From Karalla daura (lineage: Eukaryota; Chordata; Actinopteri; Chaetodontiformes; Leiognathidae): a stretch of 64,000 nt of DNA. The notes beneath the pieces are model-generated. The model made no database searches, was not told where the DNA came from, and was given only the letters and a program-made list of their open reading frames with translations. Location: the NCBI GenBank assembly GCA_029224185.1, contig CM055198.1, positions 18,834,419 to 18,898,418 on the forward strand, given 5' to 3'. Below are positions 36,425 through 48,096 of the stretch, in pieces (within the stretch, counting starts at the first letter, position 1; the number at the start of each line of letters is the position of its first letter). Both the position numbers and the translations under genes were made by a program.

Positions 36425-39400
36425 ATGGGAGCCAAACAGATGAAATGGTGAGAGATCATTTCTAACATTACGGCTACGATGCGATTCGTGACGGCTGCAT
36501 TCAGGAGAGTGTATAAACGTGTAAATTAACATATACCATGTCCTTTGTGTATCAGTGCAACACGTGCATTTAGACACAGTGATATGACTTTGTTAGCTAC
36601 CTGCTGCAGGGCATTGTGCTGTGTTTACAGTGCAGTAGATGTGGGTGTGTCCCCCTCAGCTCGGCTGCTAGGTTGCTAGGCTGCTAGGTTGCTGGGACGG
36701 TTGCTAGGCAAATTGCTTAGCAACCATTGTCTAACGTCTGTCACCGCTGCGTCCATTTTATAATCCGAATCATTAGTTTTAAGTTACATTTCAACAACAC
36801 ATATCATATTTTATCGTCAAACTAGGAGAGCAGATGAAAGTGATGTTCCAAGATTGAGAAGCTAACACACAGGCTACCTCTGCACTGAACACGCCCTTAA
36901 ACACAGTAGCTATGTTGAAGTGCAGTGACAGGATGATGTCTAGGTTTGTGGATGCAGTAAATCTGCACCCACCCAAACTGTCCTACTGAAGCAAACCTGC
37001 AGAAGTTTATCAGAGGTAAAAGTTTACTGACTGCTGCTTTCTGCTGACTGCTGTATTTTTATCTGCATCTACATTAGATTTGAGGGTGAATAAACACCAT
37101 TTCACTGCAGTCATGCAGTGTTTAAACCGTAGGACTGTAGGATCATCAAAAGTGTTTTCACTGACATAAGTCACATTAACTCATCCATACTCTGGTGGCA
37201 AAGTGGTCCACCTGCTTATAAAGTCACATATTCATACAATGAACAGATAGGTCGATATGTAGGCTGTACCAGGCCGCGATCCACAATTGTCCCTAAATGC
37301 AGTCTTGTAGTCCAGAGAGAGAGAGAGAGATAGATATATAGATAGATATGGACAATATTACTTCAAGAGGTTACTTCAAGTGGTTGAAATGAAACCATCT
37401 GCAAGGATTTAGGGTAAATCTCTCTCTGCCACAGCTGCTGACAATTCAAAGTCATCTGAAACTCAATAAGAGGCCCAAAGCATACTCCACTGTTTTCACT
37501 GGAAATGCTTGAGTACACCCTTTTTTTTATAATGTAGGCTACTGCTGTGTGACAGATTAAGTTGGTGTATAAATAAAGTCAATAAAGTAGTAAGATTTGG
37601 AGTGCACTTTGCAAAAAGCAGAAACATTCCCTCAAAATTGCAGCGAAGCACAAAAATGCAGGAGGCCTATTCGTGCAACTTTGCACCACTGCTGATCAAA
37701 TGCTGTTAATCTGAAAGCTCATCTCTTGCAAATCCCAGTGCTTAATCTTTGGCTCGAGCCCATTTGTTTTTCCAAATCTATCTGTGTGCTTGTGTTCGTT
37801 TGGCGAGTCAGATCAGCAGCGAGCATCTGAAATGAATTTGTTTATTGAACTGCTGCATCCCGAGACAATGATCGAGGCTATCTCGATAATGTCATCATCT
37901 GCAAGGACGAGATTAGTTGGAGGCGGCTGCTTTGATCCCCTTTGCAGAAACACTTTGGGGTAATCACAGCAGCATCTGATAAGACGCTCACTTCATGTTT
38001 TTTTTATGTGACCTGGTGCAGTCGCTCTTTCTGAGAAGCTGGGAGACCCAAACCTATCTGACGTCTCTCAGTTTTTCATGAGCCCTGACTTTCCAAGATC
38101 AAAAGTTGCATTTACATATTAATACTTTTATTTTTGCCATGCTGCCAGCAGGACTGCAGCGTGACCTCGGTCACCAATTTGGCTCAGACTAAAATATCTC
38201 TGCAGTGACTGTGAACATATGAATGTAGCCTACAGATATCCAAGGTGCCCAGATGATAGAACAAAGTGACTCCTCACACATCAAAATGGGGCTGGTGGAT
38301 TTGATGGATCGATATTTAACTTTCACTTTCACTTTATATCAAGGCATAGTCATGAGTTTTTTATCGCTGTTCTGAATTCTTTTCTAAATGTACATCTGTT
38401 GTCATTCATCATTCTCACAATGCATTTGACAATAAACCTCTTGAATCTTGAAATGGGCAACTGTGGCTGTGCAGTTGTCCACTTATTAGTGGGTCAAAAG
38501 TTCAATCCTTTCTCCCTGCAGCCAACATGTCGAAGTACTTCTGGGCAAAATCCTGATCCTCAAACTGCTCTCGATGCTGCGTCATTAGTGAGCAAATGTA
38601 GGTGATTTGCTAAAGTTACTGGTTGTGACTGGAGTGAATGGGTTAATACGTGCTATAAAGACTAAAAAAAGTGCAAACCCATTTAATATAAATATTTTAT
38701 ACTGCATGACTTTAAAGTTCAATTAATTTCAATTCAACTTTATTTACAGTGCCTGTTCATAACAATGTTCTCTCAAGACACTTGACATAAATAGACAACC
38801 CAGATAAAACAAAACAGAGGCTAACAGATCCCATGTATGAGCGAGCTGTAAATGACAGTGGCAAGGAAAAACTGCTGTGAACGGTTAGAAACCCGGGGCA
38901 GAATCGAGCTCAGGGGACAGTGGCCATCTGCCTCAACCGCTTGGGTTGGGTTGGGAGAGGAGCAGACGTAATGAGGACAGCCCAGAGTTCAGCGTAGCGT
39001 CATCTGCAGAAGGTCCTAGGTTCAGCGTAGCATCCAAGTATTTGGGATATATGTAAGAAGGTTCTGGGTTCAGGGTTGTATTTGTTATTTTAAGTTTCCC
39101 GTTCTTATTTGGATATAGTTTTGCTTATTTTACATCACATTTCCCCCCATTTCAAACTTTGTTTCCAGCCTTGCACAATACATGTAACCCTTCACTAACA
39201 TTAGCAGTTCAACAACCACACTGTGAACATTGTCAACATTCTTAAGGCCAGCATGTTATTTGTGTGTTATTTGAAGCATTTCACATGCTGACGCAAGTAG
39301 GCTATGTCCTCGCAAAACTATGTAGAACACCCGCATATGCATACTCAGGAATATAGGCACCATCGACACAGAAAGAGGCTTTGAAGTCAGAAGCAGCGGA

Positions 39401-42400
39401 TAATGTGAGTCTTCCTGTTTGCTGTCTGTTGTGATACTGGTTCATGCTGAGTAATGCTTTTAGATAAGCAGAAAATCTCATGGGCTACAATCTTAATCTC
39501 ACTGCATATGTATGGGGAGAGCGTGTTTAACTGTGCAAATGCAATCCCTCGGGACATTCTTTGGTTTGTAAACAGTTTCATCCCACAGTTTAAGTTCACT
39601 GTTATTTTTTTTGCTCCCTCCATTTTTCGGCCTCAGGAGTAGCAGCGACAGGAATTGAAATGTTTTCCCTCTCTCTTGTCCCCCTGCACAGAGTTTAGAT
39701 CTGTTTCCACAGACACATGCCTGCTTTCCCATGCTGACACAGACTGGGAAAAAGGAGGACTCCCCTGTTAAAAGGACCGTACATAATGCCATAGGTTGCA
39801 GGTCACAGTAGCTGTATCCTATTTAGACAAACAGAGCAGAGCGAAGATGACAGCCCGCCTGAACCTTAGGCTGCTGGAGACGCTATTGCAAAAAATACAC
39901 ATATACAAAAAAAAAACACAAAACGCACATTCATCTAAGCTGCTCCAAGAATGAGCCATTGACAAAACCACGTTTTGAAATTATGGCCAAAGGGGGAGTA
40001 AGCTATGCAAAGAATTTCCTGTGGGAAACATGCATCCCTGCGCCCACTGTGCATTTTCTGAGCAGGTTTCAATCCTATTTTCCTCTGTGTCTTCATTAAC
40101 GTTGTTATTTGTTAAATCGTCTGTGATGTGGTGTATTCCTGGGAGTATTGAGTGTTTAAAATGGATATGGTTTAAAATATTTAGTCCAGATGGGATTGAT
40201 TCACATATTTGTGCTCCTTTGAGAGTTATTTTAGTGTATATCTCTGTTCTATGTAGCTGTGTACATCCATTTATTGCCATTCATTTGGCAGGAGGTGCAA
40301 AACACACTCACTCCTGCCTGTGCCCACCATCTGTTTCAGTCTCAGCTCAGCCAGCCCTGCACACTCTCCCAAAGAGGAGTATGTTATCACCCACTCCGCT
40401 GACGCCCCGAAAGAAGAGGCAGTCCGTGATCGCTCCGAGGACCAGGGGGAACCTCAGGATGACAAATCCGAGTTGACAGAGAAGAAATCTGTCACAGGTT
40501 GGTTGGCTGCACATCAACTCTTGTGGAGCAAAGATGTGATGCAAAGAATCTCTACAATCTGCCTCTCCCTCTTCATTCTCGTCTCCCTTCAGAGGAGGTG
40601 TCTCTGTGTGGATTGTGTCCCTCCCTGGGGCAGGATGTGCAGGAGGAGGAGAAGTCCTGGGAGGAGCAGCTGGACGCCCACCAGGAGCAGCTGGAGAAGG
40701 AGATGCAGGAGGCCAGGAGGATGGTGTTCTGCCTACAGGTAAACGATGCCGATAAAACACTCGGAAAACAAACTGTGACGCTGCTGTCAGACACGCACAG
40801 AGGGCACACAGTCTGCAGATGCTCAGATATAGCACACAGGGAGGCACTGAGCCTGTTTCCAGGCGGTTTTCCAGCCAGTCAAGTAGATTGAAATTGATAC
40901 AATAGTAATAAAAATATGATAGAAAATAGATTAAGGTAATGAAGTGCAAACAAAAATGCAATTCAGTCTGGTAATCGGGCGCGAAAGATTCATCGTTTAA
41001 CAACCGACTTCAAAATCTATTGCTCTGTTCAAAAACAATTCATTCCTGTTAAAGTCTTAATTCAGGTACATGAGGTGCATCAAGACACTTAATGATCTCC
41101 AGATTGACCCATCAGAAGTCTATTTGTTTGTGTTTATAATACGATGTAACCTGTAACATCAATATAGACCTGATCCAGTTTAAATACAGTATAAATGCAT
41201 AATCATGTTTGAAATGCATTCCTCCAGTAAGCACTCAGTCGCCTGGATCTCAGATGTTGAATTCACTTCATAATTAGCAGTGTTTTTTGCTGTTTACATG
41301 ACAGTAATTAGTGCCTTTTATGTCAAAGTATTGCTTCACATTTACAGCCTTACAAGTATTTGTGTAATGTAATTGTGTTTATGCTACTCGATTTGATTGC
41401 TGTGGTTTTCCTCTTGTAAAATTAGAACCATACACTTATAGAAATTCACTTGCACAATATATTGCCATGCATGAAGTAATTCTGTGTATTCATCTTTCAG
41501 AATCGATGTTAGTGTGAAAAAGAGACCCTGCTCATTTCGAAGGCTCGTTATTCGAGCTAAGCACAGAATCTCACACATCCAGAGTCGTGTGAGAAGAGCT
41601 CTCCAACTGAGAGACCATTCAGTATTTTAGAAGCAATAAACGACATGGTTGATCTTTCTCCGGTGAAACATGCATGTTTTTTTCAAGACACGAGAGCATT
41701 AATAAGGAACATCTCTGGAACAAGACAAATGTTTTAGCGGGTCACACAACAATCAGACAACACTATTTTCATCAGTTACATATGCCACTTATCCACTGAC
41801 ACAGTTCAAGTGCTTGTTCTTGACTGGAGCTTAGAACTGTTCTTTCTTTTTCTACTGGTTTCCTTGAAAAACTGGTTCTAGACTAGCATCACTATTGTGA
41901 CAAAAGAAAACAAGCCTGCCATTTTTTTGTCTCTGTGTGAGAAAAGCCATACATGTGATAAAACAGCAGCTAAACTAGCTAAAGTAAGACTATAGAGACC
42001 AAAAAAGGCAATGTAACTGATGCATACAGTGACGTAATGATGTGGCTCTCACATGATGGAAGAGCAGCTGGTTCTCAACTGGTTTGCGATGTGAGTCACA
42101 ATTATTTCATCCACCTATCCATTATCTTACCCTCTTTGTATCCAGTGGTGTTGTGGGGTCTGCTGGTGCTTATCTCCAGCACACACAGGGCAAAGGCAGG
42201 GAATACAGCCTGGACAGGTCTTCAGTCCCTCACAGGACACACACACACACCAATCACACTATTGTTCAAGCCTAGGGGCAATTTTTGGTCTCCGGTCGTC
42301 TTTAATGCATGTTTTGGGGCTATGGGAGAAAGCTGGAATAGAAAATGCACAGGGAAACATGTGCAGAAATCCCTGGGATTGGGATGCAAACTTGTGACCT

Positions 42401-44000
42401 TCTCACTGTGGAGCAACAACAACAACACTAACTACTGTGGCGCCATGTGGCCTTTATTATTTTATATCGATGATTTTGTAGATTACTTTCTGACCTCTGA
42501 ATCACCTGCATCTCATATTTTCTCAGTAAATGAATAATGTTAAGCCAGCTGTCGACATTATTCTAGGCACAATGATTCACAAGGATTTACATGGATTTAA
42601 ATAAGTGTAAGAAAACAACAGAAAGCTCAAATATTGTAAAGGCTGAATTCGATGTAAGATTCTAATAGAAGAAAATGATGTGACGAGAAAGAACATAACT
42701 CAAATCGCGTCTGAACAGTGGTCGTGAATGTTTTATGTGTGGTTTAATGAGTTTGTTAGTGTGTGTGGAGGTGTGAGTTAGAGCAGCTGTGTGTAGCGCA
42801 GTCAAGGATGAAAATCCAAACCTGTGGTGTTTACACACACAAATACAGACATAAATCCCCCCTCTCTGACATGTATATTTAATAGAACTGCTTTCAGGCT
42901 GTCACAGTATGTGTATCCATGTGTGTGTGTGTGCATGTGTGTGTGTGTGTGTGTGTGCCCCCAGGCTTTGCTCCTCCATGGTTCGCTCCCTGAGGAGGAC
43001 CAGGACGGATCTGTGAGCTTCGGAGATAACCGGGCCAGCACGGAGCAGCAGCTGGTACAGTGCCCCCTCTCTGCTTCCTTGAGAAAACAGCACTCTGGGC
43101 GAGGAGTCGGTGTCTGCCCCTCTGTTATGAGGATCTTTGCAGCCATCACTGCTCTCAGGAGTGGCTACTGTAGAGCTCCACTGAATCTCTCTGATCTGCT
43201 CGCCTGCTGTCATGCAGGCCGGCTGCCTCTTCATACGTTCTGACAGTTTTCCATTCTCTAATTACGCCGCTCACCCCTCTCCCTTTGAAGGTTGTAATCC
43301 GCAGTCGTCTGGACCAAAGCACGGAGGAAGCCCTTGATCTCAAGGTACAGTTAGTAAATGTAATTAGGTTTAATATAGATGAGCAGCCTTACAAGCAAAG
43401 AGTCCTTCTCACTCTAATGTCTCTGTTCATTTGTGTTGTGGCTCTCAGAGGGAGCTCATGAGGCACAAACAGGAGGCACGCCACCTTCAGGCCATCAAGG
43501 TAAGCCTCTTACTCCAAACTTTGTCCCTTTGAGTTTGAATTTAAAGGAATTAAAGGATGTAGTTCAATCTGGTCTTCTTTTGCGCTCCCCAAACGTGAAC
43601 ACGCTGCAGTTTATATTACACGAAATACGCTCATATGACATTGCTGTCCATCATCTCTCAGACCCCCCATTCTCCCTAGACATAACTACAAAATTAGTAT
43701 GCAGTAGGTTCAGTATAAGCACATTCATGCAGCAACTTCTACTGCAGTCAAATACATGTTCATCTCTATTACTGCCTCTGCAGCATTGCTTATGTTGCCA
43801 AGTAGTTATACAAGTTTGTTGTACAGCTACATATAAAATGAGCAAAGTAAGAATGGGAGCAAAATTCAACAACAAATTAGGGATGGAAAGTATGTGAACA
43901 CATCTAAGCATGTATATTTCTAATATTTGTTGAAAAACCCTTTAATGTGAACGCACCTTAGATTGCCTGAGTTTGTAATCAGAGATGCCGTGGTTCAGAG

Positions 44001-44031
<31 letters not shown>

Positions 44032-46018
44032 GTGGATGAGGCAGGTGGATGCGGTGTATTTGTATTCAGGTCTCCTCTGGACATTTCTTTGATCCACCCT
44101 TCTCTCTCTCATTAGGATGCTCTGCAGCAGCGCCTGGCAGTGCAGGAAGATGCTGTGCTGCAGCTAAAGCAGGAACTACTGAGGTGCAACATGGCCAAAG
44201 ATCAGCTGGAAGGGGAAAATGTGAGACAAGTGGTGATTTCCATTTGACGTGGTAAAATATCTGACCTCCTGGACCAGCGTGGATGGGAGCAGTATAGGGA
44301 TCATGTGTTAATGTAGTGCCACACGTGTGTGTCTGTGTCTGTGTGTGTGTGTGTTTGCAGGCAGAGCTCAAGCAGAAGATGAGTGAACAGAACAAATTAC
44401 TCACTGAACGTGAGGTATGGCCTTCTGTTATTTACACCTACTGCACCAGCATTTGTTGCATGCATGTATGGATTAAGAAGCTTTCCTGCCACAACAGCAG
44501 CAGCTGGGGAAGAAGGACAGGATCTTGCAGCAGCAGCAGCAGAAGCTCGACGGAGCTCAACATAAAGCACATGAAGTCGGCTTTGGACGGGTAGGAACCG
44601 TGACATGTTTCAGGATTTCCGTTTGTTACACAGCAACACAGTTGCAACACAGACTTTATCCAACATTGGGATGCTACTGCATTATGTCTTATCCTTGCTT
44701 GTACAGTAACTGACTGAGCCTTTCCTACTAGTGCAGTGATTCAAACAGGGATAATAGGAACAGGGATACCGGTAACCACTTTTAAATAAAATTGTACAAA
44801 GCAAATATTTCAATAAGCCATAGCTGAAGCTGGTAAATAAAACATTAAGGACATCTTTAATAATATTATCGTAATAGTAATAATCGTTTTCAAATCAATC
44901 TGGTGAGAGAGCAACTCAAAAAATAGGTCAAAGATATATTTAGTAAGAGATTCAGTGTGATATTGATAATAATGTGAAATGCTTTCAAGATTTGGACTCT
45001 TTGCTATATGCAAGGCTACTTGAATATATTCTTTATGTACCACAGATTGCAAAATACGAGCCCTAAAATGTTAGATTAACATACATTGAGTAAGTGATGG
45101 AAATATTTTGCTTCAAAATTGTCTCACAATTGACAACAGTATGAATATGGATAATAATCTAATAATAATCATAATATGGGATTCTCAGTTATTATTATAT
45201 ACAGTAATATGTGAAATGAAAAATCCCTTTCAAATAGTTAATTTCAACAATGTACCTGTGTTAAGATCATCTTATATTTACATTGAATAAAGTTAATACA
45301 GGTAATCCCAACACTGCCCAGTTGATGGTAATATCAGACTAATATCAGCAGGTTCATCCTCCAGCCTTACTTTACATATTAACATCTGTCACTGCTCACT
45401 TTACAGCCATTCAGAACTGAAAGTGGTGGTTACGGCAACTCACTGGCTTCGTCAGCTCCTGCAGCTTTCCAGCACAGTGCACCAGTATGTACATGTTTTG
45501 TTTTGTTTTTTTTTCTCTAATGCCGTGTGATTTCCATGGTGTCATGATAGGAAGGAAAGGGAGATGAGGTTTCAGCATCACTAGAGCATAAATCAAAAAT
45601 GTTGATCACATGGTCGTCTTAGTCAGAGTTTCAAGATATGTAAAAATAATTGTAAGTCCTCATTATTATACAGCTCAAAGCTGCTATGAGTGGGACAAAA
45701 TAATGAGACCACCCAAAAAGCCGACCCTTTGATTTACTGAACAGAGAACTGAGCTTAATTGTCCTTTTTTCTCTCTAATGCATATTTTTCCATGCAAAAT
45801 GTACTGTATGTGATACAAAAACACATGTCTGTCCGTCCATTTGTGACAGGGTGAGGAGCTGCAGCTGGTGAGGGAGGCACTGCGTAGTTTGAGGGACAGC
45901 TTCTCTGGTCACGACCCCCAACATCACACCCTGGACACCCTGGAGCAGGGAGTGTCCAGCCTCATGGACAGACTACACACCCTGGACACCCAGCGCAGAC
46001 AGGACAGAGCGGTACACA

Positions 46019-46066
<48 letters not shown>

Positions 46067-47293
46067 CACACACACGCACACGTATACTATTCCAGGGTAA
46101 ATCTAAACCATAGCAACACATCTGTCACCTGGTGAAAGATGAGTCTACAACAAATGACATCGGGCTGTTTACCATGAGTAATTGCTTCTTCTTCTAGGAG
46201 GAATTCAGATCTCCGGGACGCAGAGCCGACTCGACAGACCGTGACTCGTGGCCACCGAGCTCAAGTGAGACAAACAAAATCTTTGTTTTGTTGAGGGATT
46301 TGTCATCCTCTGCAACGCCTCAAACTCTTGGCCGTTAAATCAGATTGTGTCGTTCAATACCACTGCTGTGTGTGCGCGTGTGTACGCGTGTGTGTGTGTG
46401 TGTGTGAGAGTAAGAGAGAGAGGGCGTTATTGTCTGCGGGGTTTGGAGTTGTTTTTCGATTGCAGTTGTGAAAAACAGTCTGGCTGTTTTTGTAATTATT
46501 TCCAGAAATGGCCCACTCGCACAGCAGCCCGGGATTGGACACCGCCATCTCCACTAAAGTGCTCTACTTCACTGATCGCTCCCTCACTCCATTTCTGATT
46601 AACATCCCAAAAAGGTAAAAATAAATAAATAGATTAAAAACACTTTCAGTGGGATTTATGTGACCACATTATTGTTTGTCTCTTCACTCTAGCATGTATG
46701 ATTTTTAAGGTAATTACTACTCACACTGCGCAGTGAAGACGAGTCATTCAGACACAACTAGCTCGTCTGTGTCTGCGCTTTCAAAATGTTTTTTCCCTGA
46801 CAAGCGTAATGAGTGTGTGGGTGTGTGCGAGCACAGATCATGACTGACAGTGTGCTCCCACAGGCTGGGTGAGGTGACACTGAGAGACTTCAAGGCCGCC
46901 GTGGACCGACAAGGCAGTTTCAGATACCATTTCAAGGCCCTCGACCCGGAGTTTGGCACCGTGAAAGAGGAGGTAGGCGTGGGAGTTAAATTACAGGCCC
47001 TGCTTCCTCTCACATCAGCTTCAGTAGGCAAACATCAAACAACGCCAGCCATGGAGTAAGGAATGCTAATAATAGCTGTGGCTGCACTTCAAAATGCTGC
47101 TGACTGCGATAGCGCAGATTAGTCATTTTCACTTTCTGTCGGGACGGTTGCACGTTTACCACAGCCTTTCTCAGATACAGTTTGTCAGGACTGGATGTCG
47201 GCTGTGCAGGTTTTCCAGGACGGAGCGGTCGTGCCCGGCTGGGAGGGGAAGATTGTGGCGTGGGTGGAGGAGGACCACGGAGAGAGGAGGTAG
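36425..47293 (+). CDS. dixdc1: DIX domain containing 1, short (CH-less) isoform
   Basis: Positive Wnt regulator that polymerises through its DIX domain with Dishevelled/Axin. Exons: 36425-36447, 40340-40497, 40593-40738, 42965-43054, 43291-43344, 43449-43499, 44116-44220, 44361-44414, 44498-44590, 45407-45484, 45850-46011, 46198-46264, 46506-46614, 46864-46972, 47210-47293; frame continuous, 460 residues (human short isoform about 472). It begins MGAKQMKC, typical of the alternative first exon. Coiled coil lies about 70-258 (WEEQLDAHQEQLEKEMQEAR; DALQQRLAVQEDAVLQLKQE). SLRDSFSGHDPQHHTLDTLE and then DIX (about 377-457: TKVLYFTDRSLTPFLINIPK; YHFKALDPEFGTVKEE; PGWEGKIVAWVEEDHGE) match human closely. 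No CH-domain exon is seen. A human coiled-coil segment (VDLERELEHKD) has no counterpart between 44590 and 45407. Confidence 0.93.
36665..36726. promoter_or_regulatory. GTTGCTAGG cluster with near-perfect palindrome (RFX-like)
   Basis: GCTGCTAGG and GTTGCTAGG words are repeated, and the cluster ends in a palindrome at 36699-36725: left arm GGTTGCTAGGCAA, right arm ATTGCTTAGCAACC, one mismatch when folded. The arms resemble RFX half sites. The same words occur at 2479-2503, so a transposon origin is also possible. Confidence 0.45.
38455..38690 (+). repeat. Dispersed teleost repeat (GTCGAAGTACTTCTGGGCAA type)
   Basis: Contains CAACATGTCGAAGTACTTCT, GGGCAAAATCCTGATCCTCA and an AGCAAATGTAGGTGA block, ending near GTGCTATAAAGACTAAAAAA. 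I recall this as a common short element in percomorphs. A 3' fragment of the same family is seen at 50860-50965. Confidence 0.6.
38715..39010 (+). repeat. Dispersed teleost repeat (TTCAATTCAACTTTATTTA type)
   Basis: Starts TTTCAATTCAACTTTATTTA, then TCTCAAGACACTTGACATAA, a GGCAAGGAAAAACTGCTGTG block and GCCATCTGCCTCAACCGCTT, followed by GGTTGGGTTGGGAGAG. This order is characteristic of a widespread fish non-autonomous element. Confidence 0.7.
42110..42445 (-). repeat. Dispersed teleost repeat in dixdc1 intron 3
   Basis: Near-complete reverse-orientation copy: CCACCTATCCATTATCTTAC, TGGTGTTGTGGGGTCTGCTG, AGCCTGGACAGGTCTTCAGT, GCATGTTTTGGGGCTATGG, GACCTTCTCACTGTGGAGCA. Same family as the copy at 29735 on the opposite strand. 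Confidence 0.75.
42915..42958. repeat. (GT)n tract abutting a dixdc1 3' splice site
   Basis: GT dinucleotides run almost to the acceptor (GCCCCCAG) of the exon starting at 42965, replacing a conventional pyrimidine tract. Confidence 0.85.
44320..44360. repeat. (GT)n tract abutting a dixdc1 3' splice site
   Basis: GTGTGTGTCTGTGTCTGTGT continuing to TTTGCAG directly before the exon at 44361. A further GT tract lies at 43998-44028 in the preceding intron. Confidence 0.85.
46018..46082. repeat. (CA)n tract immediately after a dixdc1 5' splice site
   Basis: CA repeats begin within about 7 bases of the donor that follows the exon ending at 46011. A complementary (GT)n tract lies in the next intron, at about 46364-46407. 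Confidence 0.9.
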
Positions 47294-47740
47294 AGGACGC
47301 GAAGAAGAAGAGACCACCACTACAAACCTCATGTGTTTCCACTGGACGAGGATTCCACTGAACATGCTTATAATGCCATAACGTTTGAGGATGCATAACC
47401 GGGACCAAATGGATCTACAGCAACACCATTTTCAGTACAAACCAGTGTTTGAAAAGTGAATGTTTCTCAGAATCTGGAAAGGAAGGGTATTAGACTTTGT
47501 TCACAGTTTATAATTTAATATGCGGGACTGTCGATTAATGGTCAGTAAGGTGATACTTGAAACCGAATCATGAAAGTTAAATGCGGTTTTACAATTAATA
47601 ACATGTTAAAAGCTTCTACAATGCTGAAATCAGTGCATATCATACAAACCTTCACTTTAAAAGTGTTTACTGACATTTTTTCCACATGTTCCAGGTTGCC
47701 AAATAGTGATGTTGTTGTTCCACATCAATTCTGATGTTTT

Positions 47741-47746
47741 AATAAA
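47741..47746 (+). other. dixdc1 polyadenylation signal AATAAA
   Basis: Canonical AATAAA 448 bases after the dixdc1 stop codon. T/GT-rich sequence follows (CGTTTTTTGTTTGTC). It lies in the short gap before the convergent pih1d2 gene, so the two 3' UTRs are close together. Confidence 0.65.
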
Positions 47747-48096
47747 CATGAATTATTGCATGGATCGTTTTTTGTTTGTCTATTATTCCAATGGTAATGA
47801 CACCGTACACTGGCTCCTAGCAATTATACACCTCCACTCAGACACCCACACATTAATAAACAAACCCCACAGATGGTCGTTAAAGTCAATTAATTATTTT
47901 TGGGTTAACTATTACATTTGCTGCTGCATGTGAACCCACACAGCAACATATTAGCAAAATGGTCTTTTCCATTTGGAGAAGAATCTGTTTGCAGTTTGTT
48001 TAAAGTCTGAGTCCCTGGATAATGTAATCTGTTCACACAGAGTTTCAGCATCAATAGCGGGGTTTACATTTGCTTTAGATTTAGCCTCCTGAGGGG

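Larger units (their letters stand above)
36448..40339 (+). other. dixdc1 intron 1
   Basis: About 3.9 kb; donor GTGAGAG after AAATG, acceptor CTGTTTCAG. It contains a near-palindromic GTTGCTAGG cluster (36665-36726), a GATA/GAGA-rich tract near 37315-37350, and two dispersed repeats (38455-38690, 38715-39010). The rest shows nothing recognisable. Confidence 0.75.

Noticed and set aside
35621..36470. Minus-strand open frames rich in Ser/Leu/Glu near 36 kb
   Set aside because: Products of purine-rich strand bias and the CTC tract in the dixdc1 leader.
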